This document shows, one piece after another, positions 62,864 through 64,000 of a stretch of 64,000 nt of DNA (its first letter is position 1; each line of letters starts with the position of its first letter). The position numbers and the translations under genes are program-made. Source of the DNA: Mycetocola spongiae (GTDB taxonomy: Bacteria; Actinomycetota; Actinomycetes; Actinomycetales; Microbacteriaceae); NCBI RefSeq assembly GCF_020424085.1, contig NZ_CP080203.1, forward strand, positions 1,550,001-1,614,000. Reading direction: 5' to 3'. Under the pieces are notes generated by a model, which was not told the DNA's origin, made no database searches, and saw nothing but the letters and a program-made list of their open reading frames with translations.

Positions 62864-64000
62864 ATGTCCTCCACCGAGTCCCCCACGCCGCCGCCCTCGC
62901 GGTCGCCCTTCGGCCGCCGCCGCACGGAACCCACCGGCCCCCGCGCCACGTTCCGGCAGCTGCTCCCCTATCTGTTTGAACATAAGCCGATGCTGTGGTT
63001 CATCATCGCGCTGTCGATCCTGGGGGCCGCCGCCTCGCTGGCCCAGCCGCTGCTGGTCAGCCAGGTCATCGGCATCGTGGAGAAAAATCAGCCGCTCGGG
63101 TCCCTGGTCTGGGTCCTGATCGGCCTGGTGATCGTCTCCGGGCTGCTCTCGGGCTATCAGCACTATCTATTGCAGCGCACGGGTGAGGGGGTCGTGCTCT
63201 CGAGCCGCCGCCGCCTGATCGGCCGGATGCTGCGCCTGCCCATCTCCGAGTTTGATGCCCGCCGCACGGGCGACCTGGTCTCGCGCGTGGGCAGCGATAC
63301 CACGCTGCTGCGCGCGGTCCTCACGCAGGGGCTCGTGGAGGCCGTGGGTGGGGCCGTCACCTTCATCGGGGCGATCATCGCGATGGCCATCATCGACCCC
63401 GTCCTGCTGGGCCTCACGGTGGGTGTGGTCGCGGTATCGATCATCATCGTGGTGGCGCTGTCCAGCCGCATCCGCGCGGCGAGCGCCGCCGCCCAGACCA
63501 AGGTGGGTGAGCTGGCCTCCGCGGTGGAGCGCGCCATCAGCTCCGTGCGCACGGTGCGTGCCGCGGGCGCCACCGAGCGCGAGATCGCCGATGTGGATCG
63601 GCACGCGACCGGCGCCTGGCGAATGGGTATCCGCGTGGCCAAGATCTCCGCGCTCGTGGTACCGGTGGCCGGTATCGCGATGCAGGCCTCGTTCCTGGTG
63701 GTTCTGGGTGTGGGTGGCTTCCGGGTGGCCTCGGGCAGCATCTCGGTCGCGAGCCTCGTGGCCTTTATCCTGTTCCTTTTTATGATGATCATGCCGCTCG
63801 GCCAGGCATTTGGCGCGATCAGCGCCACCAACCAGGCGCTCGGTGCGCTCGGCCGCATCCAGGAGATCATCGATCTGCCCACCGAGGATGCCTTCGACGC
63901 CGAGATCCGCGCGGGTCTCGCCTCCCCGGGTACTCCCTCGCCCGAGGCCCCGGCCATCGAGTTTGACGGTGTGGAATTTGGCTATGCCGAGGCCCCCGCG
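62864..64000 (+). CDS. ABC exporter, fused permease/ATPase (5' part, truncated by window)
   Basis: ATG at 62864 has AAAGG 5 nt upstream; the frame stays open to the window end (379 codons). Residues about 42-320 form a six-helix type-1 ABC exporter membrane domain (LPYLFEHKPMLWFIIALSIL, then DARRTGDLVSRVGSDTTLLR, the usual coupling-region motif). From residue about 365 the nucleotide-binding domain begins (IEFDGVEFGYAEAPA), but Walker A lies outside. It resembles LmrA/MsbA-type multidrug or lipid exporters. TAAGAT near 62758 may be its -10 box. Confidence 0.92.
   Translation, partial: MSSTESPTPPPSRSPFGRRRTEPTGPRATFRQLLPYLFEHKPMLWFIIALSILGAAASLAQPLLVSQVIGIVEKNQPLGSLVWVLIGLVIVSGLLSGYQHYLLQRTGEGVVLSSRRRLIGRMLRLPISEFDARRTGDLVSRVGSDTTLLRAVLTQGLVEAVGGAVTFIGAIIAMAIIDPVLLGLTVGVVAVSIIIVVALSSRIRAASAAAQTKVGELASAVERAISSVRTVRAAGATEREIADVDRHATGAWRMGIRVAKISALVVPVAGIAMQASFLVVLGVGGFRVASGSISVASLVAFILFLFMMIMPLGQAFGAISATNQALGALGRIQEIIDLPTEDAFDAEIRAGLASPGTPSPEAPAIEFDGVEFGYAEAPA

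Noticed and set aside
1-64000. Mobile element, prophage or CRISPR content
   Set aside because: No transposase, integrase, inverted-repeat ends, direct-repeat arrays or phage genes were seen; the only sizeable tandem repeat is within the coding sequence at 1-314.

Overview
The window comes from a GC-rich actinobacterium. Gene content and style suggest Microbacteriaceae or a close relative: a kinase/FHA/PP2C cluster with a giant Ig-like protein, sdhCDAB ordered C-D-A-B, a CmtR-type metal sensor, an FMN-riboswitch rib operon, many GTG starts, and several start codons sitting 5-7 nt behind a -10 box, as in leaderless mRNAs. I see no rRNA, tRNA, CRISPR, insertion sequence or prophage. Family placement is inference.

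Layout. (a) 1-15189, minus strand: nine tightly coupled genes, read from 15189 down: FHA protein, membrane Ser/Thr kinase, 2041-residue Ig-like envelope protein, MoxR ATPase, DUF58 protein, transglutaminase-fold membrane protein lacking two of three catalytic residues, second FHA protein, PP2C phosphatase, and an acidic repeat protein cut by the window edge. (b) 15414-23388: phosphohexomutase, an MFS exporter with divergent MarR regulator, PTS EIIA and EIIB genes without an EIIC, adenosine deaminase, thymidine phosphorylase and a mannose-1-phosphate guanylyltransferase. (c) 23494-29681: sdhCDAB behind two palindromes, then two CNNM/CBS membrane proteins behind a leader that can hide the ribosome-binding site. 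(d) 29763-40778: small membrane proteins, cmtR with a P1B ATPase, PTS enzyme I, a YihY/BrkB protein, exonuclease III, trpS, a GntR regulator, and a TetR regulator divergent from ohr.

(e) 40892-57176: glycerol and sugar-alcohol metabolism. glpF-glpK lie next to a ten-gene minus-strand operon (53967 to 43483): Zn-dehydrogenase, DUF2291 protein, ABC ATPase, permease, binding lipoprotein, DhaK-DhaL kinase, RpiB-like isomerase, TIM-like isomerase, DeoR regulator, second Zn-dehydrogenase. The enzyme set matches the known threitol/erythrulose routes that end in D-erythrose 4-phosphate, so I read it as a tetritol or tetrulose utilisation operon. A glpD-like gene and a divergent SorC-type regulator follow. 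(f) 57239-60990: FMN riboswitch and ribD-ribE-ribBA-ribH. (g) 61092-64000: an MHS-type MFS transporter with a structured leader, and an ABC exporter running off the right edge.

The best candidates for undescribed biology are the envelope phosphosignalling operon (repeated ATVFV threonine motifs, a pseudo-transglutaminase, a kinase without activation-loop threonines), the SD-sequestering CNNM leader, and the tetritol operon with its spaced upstream operators.
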